This document shows, piece after piece, positions 21,234 to 29,765 of a stretch of DNA of 51,207 bases. Position 1 is the stretch's first letter; each line of letters starts with the position of its first letter. The notes below the pieces were generated by a model. The model searched no databases. It saw nothing but the letters and a program-made list of their open reading frames with translations, and was not told the DNA's origin. Location: the IMG/VR virus record IMGVR_UViG_3300020407_000005, positions 1-51,207 of that record. One strand, 5' to 3'. Source of the stretch: a virus. The translations under genes and the position numbers were made by a program.

Positions 21234-21664
21234 TGGCAAAACAGCGCCAGTCCGATCCGCGTCAACTGGACATGTTTGGCATGCCCAGAGGGACGGAACT
21301 CGCGCTGCCCAACAAGCGGCTCAAGGCGTCTAAGCCGCCACCAACGACCAACTTCGCACTGCGCTCAGTGTTTGAGTTCGGGCTTGCCGAGCTGGTCAAG
21401 ATCGTCAAGGAGCGGTGGATTGGACCGAAGCGGCGCAGTGGCATCAACTGGTCGCAAATGATCCGCGACCTAGAGCATGCAGGCATGAAGTTGAGCGACA
21501 TCGGCATGCGCTGCGGACAGAAGAAAGCGAACGCCCGTTCCTGGGCACACAGGATCAAAAACCTTCCTGGGACGGAACCCAGAATCCTTCACGGCGCTGC
21601 CCTGCTGGTGCTGTGGATGGAGAAGACTGGCCAGCAGGCGGCGGATGCGCCGAAGGAAGACTGA
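21233..21664 (+). CDS. Helix-turn-helix-like protein near the end of the early operon
   Basis: A 143-residue basic protein. The second half carries a likely helix-turn-helix: NWSQMIRDLEHAGMKLSDIG, then RCGQKKANARSWAHRIKNLP, followed by GTEPRILHGAALLVLWMEKT. A DNA-binding protein near the end of the early genes could control late transcription, as Q does in lambda, but it shows no similarity I recognise to known Q proteins. The start shares a base with the preceding stop. Confidence 0.65.
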   Translation: MAKQRQSDPRQLDMFGMPRGTELALPNKRLKASKPPPTTNFALRSVFEFGLAELVKIVKERWIGPKRRSGINWSQMIRDLEHAGMKLSDIGMRCGQKKANARSWAHRIKNLPGTEPRILHGAALLVLWMEKTGQQAADAPKED

Positions 21665-21667
21665 ACG

Positions 21668-22525
21668 ATGCAACTCGCGATGACCCGGTACCGCCGCTAC
21701 AGCGGCAACGACAGGCACTTCGGCCCGTTCATCACCCTGAGCCGACACGGCAATGAACACTGGCGCCCGTTTGGCGTGGTGCTCGACAGCGGCGACGGCG
21801 ACGACTACAAGGGCTGCAACCTCGCCTTCCATGCCTGCGGCCGCACACTGATCATCGAGCTGCCGCCCATCCTGAAGCCGTGGCGACAGTGGGTGCCCAC
21901 GGGACACTACCACTGGGCGAAGTCTCCCGATGACGGCTACTGGGACACGCATCGCCGCGAGTTCGGGTTCCGCTACAGCGGCGACACGGGATTCCTGCAG
22001 GTGTTCCTCGGCGCGCAGACCCACGACAGCACAACCACGAAGAGCTGGTGCAAGTCGCTGCCGTGGAAGCAATGGCGGCACGTGCGGCACAGCATGTACG
22101 GCCTCGGCGGCGAGCATCACTTCACCCAACTGGATGCCGACCGGCGCAAGGGCGGCGATCACTGGGACGCGCGCCAGGCCGCCGAGAAGTCCTGCCCCAC
22201 CGCCAAGTTCCTGTTCCGCGACTTCGACGGCATGTTCATCGTCGCCACCGCCCGGATGGAAGAACGCGAGTGGCACTTCGGCGAAGGCTGGTTCAAGTGG
22301 CTGTCGGTGTTCCGCAAGCCGCGCGTGCACCGGTCGCTGGACCTGGAGTTCAGCCAGGAGGTGGGCAAGGACAAGGGCTCATGGAAAGGCGGCACGCTGG
22401 GCCACGGCATCGAGATGCTGCCCGGCGAGGATCACGAGGCCGCATTCCGCCGGTACTGCGCGGCGGGGTCCACGTCGAAGCATGGGCCCGGCGAGCTGAC
22501 GTTTGTGCGGCGGCTGGAGGAATGA
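21668..22525 (+). CDS. Conserved phage protein of unknown function
   Basis: A 285-residue protein rich in Trp, His and Gly. It reads like a beta-rich phage protein that recurs in many tailed phages (phrases RYRRYSGNDRHFGPFITLSR, FGFRYSGDTGFLQVFLGAQ, and a C-terminal LEFSQEVGKDKGSWKGGTLG followed by HGIEMLPGEDHEAAFRRYC). The biochemical role is unknown. The last codons overlap the next gene (ATGA). Confidence 0.75.
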   Translation: MQLAMTRYRRYSGNDRHFGPFITLSRHGNEHWRPFGVVLDSGDGDDYKGCNLAFHACGRTLIIELPPILKPWRQWVPTGHYHWAKSPDDGYWDTHRREFGFRYSGDTGFLQVFLGAQTHDSTTTKSWCKSLPWKQWRHVRHSMYGLGGEHHFTQLDADRRKGGDHWDARQAAEKSCPTAKFLFRDFDGMFIVATARMEEREWHFGEGWFKWLSVFRKPRVHRSLDLEFSQEVGKDKGSWKGGTLGHGIEMLPGEDHEAAFRRYCAAGSTSKHGPGELTFVRRLEE

Positions 22526-22719
22526 TGGTGGAGGGCCTCTATGCCGCCATGGCGCAATTGGTGCTGTCTGCGGCAATCCGAAAGCCGCGCATCTACAGGA
22601 ACCCGAGCCAGTCGATAGGCCGGCAGTGGGTGTGTGTTGGCAGCGGGTACGTAGGCTTCGGATGCACCCCGGCCGACGCTTACGCCGAGTGGGCCGTTGC
22701 GAAGAGGCTGCTGCGATGA
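22522..22719 (+). CDS. Small unknown protein
   Basis: A 65-residue protein with the C-terminal pattern VCVGSGYVGFGCTPADAYAE followed by WAVAKRLLR, a motif common in small phage proteins where the ending helix follows a strand. It is coupled to both neighbours. Function is unknown. Confidence 0.6.
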   Translation: MMVEGLYAAMAQLVLSAAIRKPRIYRNPSQSIGRQWVCVGSGYVGFGCTPADAYAEWAVAKRLLR

Positions 22720-23063
22720 GACAACCCGGCTACGAAGACCGAGAAGAGGTCATCGCGCAGATCCGCTTCGGCAACCTCTCCCGAGGCGATCAGCATGCCC
22801 TGCTGCAGGCTTATGCGCTGCGCCAGCAGGCCCAAGGCCACCAGCGGCTGGCTGACCTCGTGGGCCGCCGCGTCACCGTCGAGTTCGCGCTGCCGCTGTC
22901 TGAGTGGCCGTTCCCCGGCACGCCGGCCCACCTGCACGTCTACGGCGTCGAAGGCCCGCTGATCAGCCTGGAGTATTCGCCGTCCTACGGCTCCACGCCG
23001 CCGCAGCCGAAGTGGTTCTCGCTGGGCATCATCAAGTCGATCACGGCCTTCGGCCAGCAGTAG
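22716..23063 (+). CDS. Unknown protein, last gene of the rightward early operon
   Basis: A 115-residue protein with a helical N-terminus (EVIAQIRFGNLSRGDQHALL) and a strand-rich second half (VTVEFALPLSEWPFPGTPAH, LISLEYSPSYGSTPPQPKWF). It is followed by a strong hairpin that probably ends early transcription. Function is unknown. Confidence 0.65.
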   Translation: MRQPGYEDREEVIAQIRFGNLSRGDQHALLQAYALRQQAQGHQRLADLVGRRVTVEFALPLSEWPFPGTPAHLHVYGVEGPLISLEYSPSYGSTPPQPKWFSLGIIKSITAFGQQ

Positions 23064-23085
23064 CCCCACCCACTCACCCCACCCA

Positions 23086-23108
23086 GGCCCGCCCAGCGCG
23101 GGCCTTGT
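23086..23108 (+). terminator. Hairpin terminator between early and late regions
   Basis: GGCCCGC-CCAGC-GCGGGCC (23086-23104) is a perfect seven-pair stem followed by TTGTCGTT, a weak T tract. It lies 23 bases after the last early stop codon and just before the first copy of the 19-bp dispersed repeat. Confidence 0.55.
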
Positions 23109-23125
23109 CGTTCCCAGCCCCGATT

Positions 23126-23144
23126 TGTCCGGGATTCACGACGC
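23126..23144 (+). repeat. 19-bp dispersed repeat, copy 1
   Basis: TGTCCGGGATTCACGACGC is found three times in the window, all on the plus strand (also 29570-29588 and 45023-45041). Here it lies just after a terminator and 57 bases before the first late gene. Copies 1 and 2 share three further bases on the 5' side (ATT before TGTCC). Confidence 0.85.
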
Positions 23145-23201
23145 TCAGCCGTCCGATGCTCCGCGCCGACCGCAACAGCGGCAAACGCAGGAGCCAGCCC
23201 C

Positions 23202-23771
23202 GTGACGACGAACACGCAACGACGCATCCAGACGCCCGGCGCCCCCACGCCGGCTGCGGCACCCACCCAGGCCGAGCAGGCCGCCGCCGCGGCTGCAGCT
23301 GCTGGCGATGACCTGGACCAGTACGACGGCGACGAGCTGCCGCCGGCCACCGGTGCGGTCGAGACCAAGGCCTATGCCGACGGCACCACGGCCACCGGCA
23401 CCGCGCCGCTGCCCGAGCAGTCGCCGACGGCCGACAAGCCCAAGACCCGGAGCCGCGCCGCCAGCGCCCCCGCCGCGCAGCCGGTGGCCAGCGCTGCCGA
23501 ATTCACGCCCGAGCAGCAGGCGCTGATCGCGCAGATGATCGACAGCGCCGTGCGTGCCAGCAAGGCCAGCCAGAACCCGCGCACCGCCGCGATGCTCGCG
23601 GCCGGCGCCGACCGCACGAAGGCCGTGCCGCTCGACGTGGCCGTGGCCACCGCCGAGAACAGCGTGGCCGCCGGCCAGCGCCCGCGGCCCATCCTGACGC
23701 CGGAAGGCTGGTACGTCCACCCGGATTACGCCCGGGTCGCCAACCCCGACGTGGCCCGCCTGGGCGGCTGA
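23202..23771 (+). CDS. First gene of the virion region, unknown structural-type protein
   Basis: A 189-residue protein, Ala/Pro-rich and apparently disordered up to about residue 100 (PGAPTPAAAPTQAEQAAAAA), then helical (EFTPEQQALIAQMIDSAVRA) and ending in RPILTPEGWYVHPDYARVAN. Proteins of this make-up precede the portal gene in several podoviruses. Function is unknown. The GTG start follows CAGGAGCCAGCCCC. Confidence 0.65.
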   Translation: MTTNTQRRIQTPGAPTPAAAPTQAEQAAAAAAAAGDDLDQYDGDELPPATGAVETKAYADGTTATGTAPLPEQSPTADKPKTRSRAASAPAAQPVASAAEFTPEQQALIAQMIDSAVRASKASQNPRTAAMLAAGADRTKAVPLDVAVATAENSVAAGQRPRPILTPEGWYVHPDYARVANPDVARLGG

Positions 23772-23788
23772 GCGCGAGGACGGCCGCC

Positions 23789-24073
23789 ATGTGCATCTCT
23801 GCAGCCGCAATCGGTCTTCTGACCGCTGGCGTCACCGCTGCCAGCTCCATCTACGCGGCCCGTCAAAACGCCAAGGCCGCCGACTCGCAAGCCGGCGCCG
23901 CCGCCAAGTCGGACACGATGGCCGCGCAGAGCAGCAACGCCCGGCTGGCCATGCGCCGCCGGGCGCTGGCCGCCAACAGCCTGGCCACCGGCGCCAGCGA
24001 CCCGACCACGGGCAGCGGCACCGGCGCCAGCGGCGTGATGGGTGGCATGGGTCAGCAGACGCTGGGCGGGTGA
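23789..24073 (+). CDS. Small virion-type protein (internal-protein-like)
   Basis: A 94-residue protein beginning MCISAAAIGLLTAGVTAASS, with a helical Ala-rich body (KAADSQAGAAAKSDTMAAQS) and a Gly-rich end. The hydrophobic start and helical body resemble the T7 gp14-like protein at 34415-34951, which also starts with a short Met-Cys motif. It could be a small internal virion or portal-associated protein. That assignment is tentative. Confidence 0.55.
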   Translation: MCISAAAIGLLTAGVTAASSIYAARQNAKAADSQAGAAAKSDTMAAQSSNARLAMRRRALAANSLATGASDPTTGSGTGASGVMGGMGQQTLGG

Positions 24074-24077
24074 GCGT

Positions 24078-25691
24078 GTGGCAGTCGACACCGCCAAGCT
24101 CAAGGCCCGGCTGAACGCCAAGAAGGGCGAGCGCGCACCGCACGAGCAGATCTGGCGCGACTGCGCCGACTACAGCCATCCGCATCTGGGCGCGGGCTTT
24201 AGCGGCCAGATCCTCGGCGCCACCGAACTGCAGACCAAGAAGGCCCGGCTGCTCAACGGCGCGGGCACCGATGGCGTGACCACCTCGGCCGACGGCTTCA
24301 TGGGCGGCATGACGCCGGCCAATGCGCTGTGGTTCGGCCTGGACGCGGGCCGCGAGACGGACGAAGAGAAGTCCTGGCTCAGCGACTCGGCCATGACGAT
24401 CTGGGAAAACATCCACGCGTCCAACTTCGATGCCGAAGGCTACGACGCCGTGCTGACGTTCATCGTCTGCGGGTGGTTCGCGCTCTACATCGACGAGGAC
24501 GACAACGGCGGCTACTACTTCGAGAACTGGCCGCTGAGCCAGTGCTACATCGGCAGCTCGCGCCCGGGCAAGCCGGTGGACACGATCTACCGCGAGTGGG
24601 AGGCCACGGTCTCCGAGCTGGTCGAGCAGTACGGCATGGCCGGCGTCAGCGAGACCGTGCGCCGCCTGGCCGAGGCCGGCAAGGTGGATGCCACGGTGCC
24701 CGTGCTGTGGGCCATCGAGCCGCGGCGCGACTGGCTGCCCGGTGCCGCGGTCTCCACGCGGCTGCCGTTCGCCAGCGTGAAGATGGAGCTCAACACCGGG
24801 CACATGCTCAGCGAGAGCGGCTTCCACGAGTTCCCCTGCATCGTGCCGCGCTGGCGCCGCATCCCCGGCACGCCCTACGCGCTGGGCCCGATGAGCGATG
24901 CGCTGCCCGACTGCAAGAGCGCCAATGAGGTGGCCCGCTGGGAGTTCGCGGCGGCCGAGACCGCCATCGCGCCACCCATGATCGCCGAAGACGACGGCGT
25001 GCTGAACCCGCGCACGATCAAGCTGGGCCCGCGCAAGATCATCGTGGCCAACAGCGTCAACAGCATCAAGCCGCTGGTCACCGGCGCCAACGTGCAGTTC
25101 GGCCAGATGAAGGTGACCGAGCTGGAAGCCAAGGTGCGCCGCGCGCTGATGGCCGACCTGTTCGACAAGGTGCTGAACGACCCGCGGATGACGGCCACGC
25201 AGGTGCAGGCCATCCTGGGCATGCTGCGCCAGCGCATGGGCCCGCGCTTCGGCCGCCTGCAAGCCGAGTGGCTGCAGCCGCTGGTCGAGCGCTGCTATGG
25301 CCTGGCGCTGCGTGCCGGCGCACTGGGCCGGCCGCCCGAGACGCTGCTGCAGCGCAACTACACGATCCGCTACCTGTCGCCGCTGGCGCGCGCCCAGAAG
25401 CTGGACGAGGTGGCGTCGATCGAGACGCACGAAGCCTCACTGCTGCAGGAGGCGCAGGCCGTGCCGCAGGTGATGGACACCTACGACTGGGAAAGCGGCG
25501 CCCGCAAGAAGGCCGAGCTGCGCGGCGTGCCCGCCGACCTCGTGCCGTCGCGCCGCGCCGTCGAGCAGATGCGCGAGCAGCGCGCGCAAGCACAGGCCGC
25601 CGCACAGCAGGCGGCACAGCAACAACAGGTTGGCCAGGCCGCGCAGATGGCGTCGGCTGAGGCCATGGCTTCGCAACTGGCGCAGGCCTGA
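24078..25691 (+). CDS. Portal protein, head-tail connector (T7 gp8/BPP-1 type)
   Basis: A 537-residue portal forming the ring through which DNA enters and leaves the head. Marks of the podovirus Head_Tail_con family are APHEQIWRDCADYSHPHLGA at the N-terminus, LLNGAGTDGVTTSADGFMGG with the MTPANALWFGL segment, VLTFIVCGWFALYIDEDDNG, and MLRQRMGPRFGRLQAEWLQP. The C-terminal 45 residues are a Gln/Ala-rich tail. The GTG at 24078 is chosen because it follows the upstream stop by four bases; the open frame runs back into that gene. Length is typical. Confidence 0.93.
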   Translation: MAVDTAKLKARLNAKKGERAPHEQIWRDCADYSHPHLGAGFSGQILGATELQTKKARLLNGAGTDGVTTSADGFMGGMTPANALWFGLDAGRETDEEKSWLSDSAMTIWENIHASNFDAEGYDAVLTFIVCGWFALYIDEDDNGGYYFENWPLSQCYIGSSRPGKPVDTIYREWEATVSELVEQYGMAGVSETVRRLAEAGKVDATVPVLWAIEPRRDWLPGAAVSTRLPFASVKMELNTGHMLSESGFHEFPCIVPRWRRIPGTPYALGPMSDALPDCKSANEVARWEFAAAETAIAPPMIAEDDGVLNPRTIKLGPRKIIVANSVNSIKPLVTGANVQFGQMKVTELEAKVRRALMADLFDKVLNDPRMTATQVQAILGMLRQRMGPRFGRLQAEWLQPLVERCYGLALRAGALGRPPETLLQRNYTIRYLSPLARAQKLDEVASIETHEASLLQEAQAVPQVMDTYDWESGARKKAELRGVPADLVPSRRAVEQMREQRAQAQAAAQQAAQQQQVGQAAQMASAEAMASQLAQA

Positions 25692-25727
25692 CAGCACCAC
25701 TGAACCACACCACCACAGGGAAACACC

Positions 25728-28319
25728 ATGGGACGCCGCGGAGATTTCGGCTCTGGCATCACGCAGAAGCCTCGCGCAAACACCGACGTATGGGTCAATT
25801 CAATCGGAGATTTCGTCGATCAATCGGGGACCGTCGTCGGCGGGTTGCGCGATTTCCGAGACCTTCAACGAGCCGCCGCCGATCTGTTCAATGCCGACAC
25901 TGTGGTGCCGCTGACGGTGGCAAAGGGCTCTGCGATCACGCTGGAGTCCCCGCTGGTAGTAAACCACGCCACTCTGAATCTGGACCTCGCCGGCAGCACT
26001 GTCGAGGCCGGCAACATTGACGGGAACTACAAGGCGATTACCGCTGGCAACTCGTTCAACGATTACACGGGATACCGGAAGTACGACTTCTCGCGACCGT
26101 TCCTGCGCAACGGCACGATCAAGGGCCGTGGTCCCAGCGCCAACTTCGCCAGCCTGATCCGCAACGGTAAAGGCACCGCAGGCCTGTACTTCAACGGCAC
26201 CCGAGGCACGCCCAACAAGGTCATCCGGCCGACCACCGAAAACTTGGTCATCACGGGGTTCGACACCGGCATTGACGGCAAGACTGGCTTCTTCTTGGGC
26301 AACTTCAGCCGCACCGTGGTCTATGACTGTGCGCTGGGGTTCCGCCAACGCCGCGGCCTCGACGCTGGCGAGCGCATTGTGTTCAGCAATCGCTGCCTCA
26401 TGCAGCGCGTCCGCCTGGCTTTCCTGCTGGAAGACGATTCGTCTGAACTGCATTACGACGGCTCGCTCGACTACCTGATGCAGTGGATCATTGCGAATCC
26501 CGCATCCGGGTGGTGTCGAGCCACTTTCGACATCCACTACGAGACCTACTACACCAACAGCGGCAACGACAGCGGTTGGTATGTCGCCCAGGGCCGCGGC
26601 AATGACAACCGGCTGATCTACCCGTGGCTGGATAGCCCGGTTGACATGAACGGGGATGGGTCAGCGATCTGGATTCGCGCCGGTAGCTCGCTGGATCACA
26701 ACACCAACAACCTGGATGTGCCTATCGTCGGCACCACACCCAGCGCGACCAACGACCACTTCATCCATCTTCGCCATCGCAACAGCTGGGGTGTGATCGA
26801 CAAGGTGTCGGCGCAGAGCCTGAGCAACATCAGCAACACGCTGAAGCGGGGACCTGGCGTGCTGCGCAAGGAGTTTGTGGCACCGGCTTTCCCCAGCCGG
26901 CTGACCATCCCCTCCAAGGTGTCGAACAACCCGATGGATAACATGTTTGTCAGCCCGGCAATCAGCGATCTGTCGAGCGACCTGCTGTCTATTACGCACG
27001 ACGGCAAGGAAATTACCGATCGCTTCACTGGCTTGAACCTCACCCTGACCAGGGACAACACCGTGCGTCCCGGCGGGCAGGGCGATGGCACCGTTGGTGC
27101 CGTCACGTTGTCGGTCGATCCGGCGACTCAGATCACCACCTACATCACCGCGGCGGCCCCGATCTCCGGCAACAGCTGTGTGCTCACCGAGCCCTGGGCA
27201 TACCCCACCGGGACTTACACGCTGACCTTCTCCAACGGCGCCACGCGCACTGTGACGCTCAACAATGATTCGTCCGCCGTCAGCTGGGGTGGTGGTGGGG
27301 TGGTGGCCGACGCAGATATCGACGTGTCTGGCGGCATTCCGTCAGTGCAGCCGGCCGATGGATCGGTCCCTGCAGATGGCACCTACCGCGTGGTCTTCTA
27401 TGGCGACTCGGCCGGCACCTTCTGGCTGGAGACGGCAAACTATGAGTGTCTGGGCGTCGGTGTGGCCGGCACTCCGTTCGCAACCCGTGGCTTTGCATTT
27501 ACGGTGACCGCCGGCTCCATCCCGTTCGGCCCCTACGACACGGTGACCATCACGGTGGCCGGCGGTGTGGCAACTCGCAACGGAAGCCCAGCCGGCAAGC
27601 CAACTTCGAGCGGCGCTTCTCTCAAGGTCACGAAGAACGCGCAGACCTCTCTCACCTTTACGGGCGCTCTGTCCGCTGCCACCAGCGGCACGCTGACGGC
27701 GGCCTGGGCCGGGGCAACCGGGGTGTACGCAGTGACCTTCAGCGACAACTCGGTCAGGTCGGCCGTGCTGACCAACGGCAGCACCGCGGTCACCTGGACC
27801 GGTGGCGCCGTCACAGCCACTGCCAGCGCGACGATCCGCAACGATGCGAAGTGGAGCTGGATTCTGCCGGTGCAAAGGGGGCGAATGGTCTCGTTCGAGA
27901 TCCTGTCGCTGGTCCCTTCTGTCGGTGGTGCATCCGGTCCGGTGTCCCTGGCCTACCGTTTCGTCAAGCTCGGAACGCAGAAGGTCGGGGCGCTCACGGC
28001 GACGGCGACGGATGGCGCCGTTCGCGCTGGCCACAGCCAGCTGGTGCCGTCATTCGGGGCGCCCGACACCGGCTCCGCTGGGGGCTTCGACCTGGGCTTT
28101 TCGCGTTCCGGCGGCGACGTGCGCCTAGTCACCATCGACAGCAGCGCTGGCAATCTGGATCGTTGGACCGTCAACTATCTGACCATCGGCAATCCCTCGG
28201 TCAGCACCAGCGACATGGTGTGTCCCGACTGGGCTGATGCTGTGCAGGTGATCGGTGGCCATGACAACGCCGTGTCCGGGGCAGTGCACTTCGCATTGCC
28301 AAACGGTGCTCCGCTGTAG
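25728..28319 (+). CDS. Tailspike-like protein with beta-helix
   Basis: An 863-residue protein. After an N-terminal 60 residues that may attach it to the virion (NTDVWVNSIGDFVDQSG), a beta-helix region (about 55-400) shows spaced turns such as ATLNLDLAGSTVEAGNIDGN, TENLVITGFDTGIDGKTGFF and NLDVPIVGTTPSATNDHFIH, as in pectate-lyase-like spikes that cut or bind surface polysaccharide. The C-terminal half has two copies of a beta module (TYTLTFSNGATRTVTLNN and VYAVTFSDNSVRSAVLTNGS). No catalytic residues can be assigned. It lies between portal and scaffold genes, an unusual place for a receptor-binding protein; the other fibre is at 45151. Confidence 0.8.
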   Translation: MGRRGDFGSGITQKPRANTDVWVNSIGDFVDQSGTVVGGLRDFRDLQRAAADLFNADTVVPLTVAKGSAITLESPLVVNHATLNLDLAGSTVEAGNIDGNYKAITAGNSFNDYTGYRKYDFSRPFLRNGTIKGRGPSANFASLIRNGKGTAGLYFNGTRGTPNKVIRPTTENLVITGFDTGIDGKTGFFLGNFSRTVVYDCALGFRQRRGLDAGERIVFSNRCLMQRVRLAFLLEDDSSELHYDGSLDYLMQWIIANPASGWCRATFDIHYETYYTNSGNDSGWYVAQGRGNDNRLIYPWLDSPVDMNGDGSAIWIRAGSSLDHNTNNLDVPIVGTTPSATNDHFIHLRHRNSWGVIDKVSAQSLSNISNTLKRGPGVLRKEFVAPAFPSRLTIPSKVSNNPMDNMFVSPAISDLSSDLLSITHDGKEITDRFTGLNLTLTRDNTVRPGGQGDGTVGAVTLSVDPATQITTYITAAAPISGNSCVLTEPWAYPTGTYTLTFSNGATRTVTLNNDSSAVSWGGGGVVADADIDVSGGIPSVQPADGSVPADGTYRVVFYGDSAGTFWLETANYECLGVGVAGTPFATRGFAFTVTAGSIPFGPYDTVTITVAGGVATRNGSPAGKPTSSGASLKVTKNAQTSLTFTGALSAATSGTLTAAWAGATGVYAVTFSDNSVRSAVLTNGSTAVTWTGGAVTATASATIRNDAKWSWILPVQRGRMVSFEILSLVPSVGGASGPVSLAYRFVKLGTQKVGALTATATDGAVRAGHSQLVPSFGAPDTGSAGGFDLGFSRSGGDVRLVTIDSSAGNLDRWTVNYLTIGNPSVSTSDMVCPDWADAVQVIGGHDNAVSGAVHFALPNGAPL

Positions 28320-28346
28320 ATCCCGGCCGCTGCAATTCAACGCTTT

Positions 28347-28601
28347 ATGAGCGCAGACCTTGCCCCCCTCTACCGCGACATCTTCGATCTCGACCGCCGC
28401 GGTACCGCCATCCTGGAAGACCTGGTGCAGCGCTTCGGCGGCGCCCGTGTCTACACGGAAGGCGGCACCGACGCGGTGCTGAAGACCTACCAAGCCGCTG
28501 GCCGGCGCGAGGTCGTGGACTACATCCTGCGCCAGATCAACAACGCGAACGGCGCCCCAGATCCCCAACCCCCTGAAGAAGGAGACCCCAGCCATGAGTG
28601 A
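28347..28601 (+). CDS. Bbp19-like protein
   Basis: An 84-residue protein matching the small Bbp19-type proteins encoded before the scaffold gene in Bordetella phage BPP-1 relatives: LYRDIFDLDRRGTAILEDLV, then QRFGGARVYTEGGTDAVLKT and GRREVVDYILRQIN. The role is unknown, presumably in head assembly. It ends in an ATGA overlap with the scaffold gene. Confidence 0.75.
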   Translation: MSADLAPLYRDIFDLDRRGTAILEDLVQRFGGARVYTEGGTDAVLKTYQAAGRREVVDYILRQINNANGAPDPQPPEEGDPSHE

Positions 28602-29502
28602 AGCCGCCACCGCTCCCGCCGCTGCGCCGGCACCTGCCCCCGCTCCCGATGCTGGCGCCGCTGCGCCGGCTGCAGCACCTGCTGCGCCTGCCGCTGGCGC
28701 GCCTGCAGCTGCACCAGCACCTGCCGCCCCGGAAAGCCTGATCCACGGCGACCCGGCAGCAGCACCGCCGGCCAGCCCCGACGGCAAGACCGACACGCCG
28801 CCGGCCGGCACGCCCGACCCGCTGGCCGACCTGCTGGCCAAGCTGCCCGAGAAGTTCCAGGTCAAGGCCGGCGACAAGCTGGACGCGGCGGCCAGCCTGG
28901 CCAAGGCGCTGGAGCACCGCGACCACCTGGAGAAGCGGCTGGGGGCCGGTGACCTGCCGCCCAAGAGCGAGGCCGAGTACGCGTTCCAGCCGCCCGAGGA
29001 GTTCAAGGACTTCACCTTCAAGGAAGACCGCCTCAACGCCTTCAAGAAGGAAGCCCTGGCGGCTGGCGTGACCGGCAAGCAGTACGAGTTCATGATGAAC
29101 TCCTACCTCAAGGCCTTGCCCGACCTGATGGAAGGCGCCGCGGCCATGAGTGCCGCCGAGGCCCGGGCCGAGCTGGGCAAGGTGTGGACCACGCCCGACC
29201 AGTTGCAGACCGGCCTGGCCGATGCGCAGCGCGCACTGCGCGGCTTGCCGGCCGACCTGCAGGAAGCCACGCGCGAGTTCGGCACCAACCCCGCCTTCCT
29301 GCGCGCCATGGCCCACATGGGCGCACAGATGCGCGAGGACCGGCCGCCGGCCAGCACCTCGGCGCCGACCGCCGCAGCCGCTGACGTGCAGACCCTCATG
29401 AAGCACCCGGCGTACACGGACCCCAAGCACCCCGAGCACGCGACCGTCAGCGCCAAGGTGCGCCAGTTCTACGCCCAGGCCCACGGCACGCAGCCGCTGT
29501 AG
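28594..29502 (+). CDS. Capsid scaffold protein
   Basis: A 302-residue acidic protein. The first 70 residues are an Ala/Pro-rich disordered stretch. Then come PDPLADLLAKLPEKFQVKAG and a helical core (EFKDFTFKEDRLNAFKKEAL, AAMSAAEARAELGKVWTTPD), ending with HPEHATVSAKVRQFYAQAHG. This pattern fits scaffold proteins that guide capsid assembly and are lost before DNA packaging. Its position directly before the capsid gene supports the call. It is followed by a terminator. Confidence 0.8.
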   Translation: MSEAATAPAAAPAPAPAPDAGAAAPAAAPAAPAAGAPAAAPAPAAPESLIHGDPAAAPPASPDGKTDTPPAGTPDPLADLLAKLPEKFQVKAGDKLDAAASLAKALEHRDHLEKRLGAGDLPPKSEAEYAFQPPEEFKDFTFKEDRLNAFKKEALAAGVTGKQYEFMMNSYLKALPDLMEGAAAMSAAEARAELGKVWTTPDQLQTGLADAQRALRGLPADLQEATREFGTNPAFLRAMAHMGAQMREDRPPASTSAPTAAAADVQTLMKHPAYTDPKHPEHATVSAKVRQFYAQAHGTQPL

Positions 29503-29523
29503 CCCAGGCCGCACCCCAGCACC

Positions 29524-29548
29524 AAGCCGCCCACCGAGGCGGCTTTTT
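29524..29548 (+). terminator. Rho-independent terminator before capsid gene
   Basis: AAGCCGCC-CACCGA-GGCGGCTT with TTTTT is a textbook hairpin and T tract. It lies 22 bases after the scaffold stop and would limit transcription into the capsid gene unless there is a new start downstream. Confidence 0.85.
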
Positions 29549-29569
29549 CACGTCCGCTCAACGCGCATT

Positions 29570-29588
29570 TGTCCGGGATTCACGACGC
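29570..29588 (+). repeat. 19-bp dispersed repeat, copy 2
   Basis: The same TGTCCGGGATTCACGACGC as at 23126 and 45023. It follows a terminator by 21 bases and precedes the capsid gene by 177 bases. The stretch from here to the capsid start holds no convincing gene: a frame that begins in the repeat continues into capsid sequence out of frame and looks spurious. Confidence 0.85.
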
Positions 29589-29765
29589 CCCCCGGCAAGA
29601 CCATGCCGGCCATCGACAGGCCCGCCATGGCAAGCGGATCACCTGCAACCCGCCCGCGGCAGCGCTTCACAAGGCAGAGCGCACAGCCCGTAGAGCAGGC
29701 CCGAAGCGCAGTGCGACGGATCACCTGAAAGCCGAACGCCGGAACCACTTTCAGGAGCACTCAAC

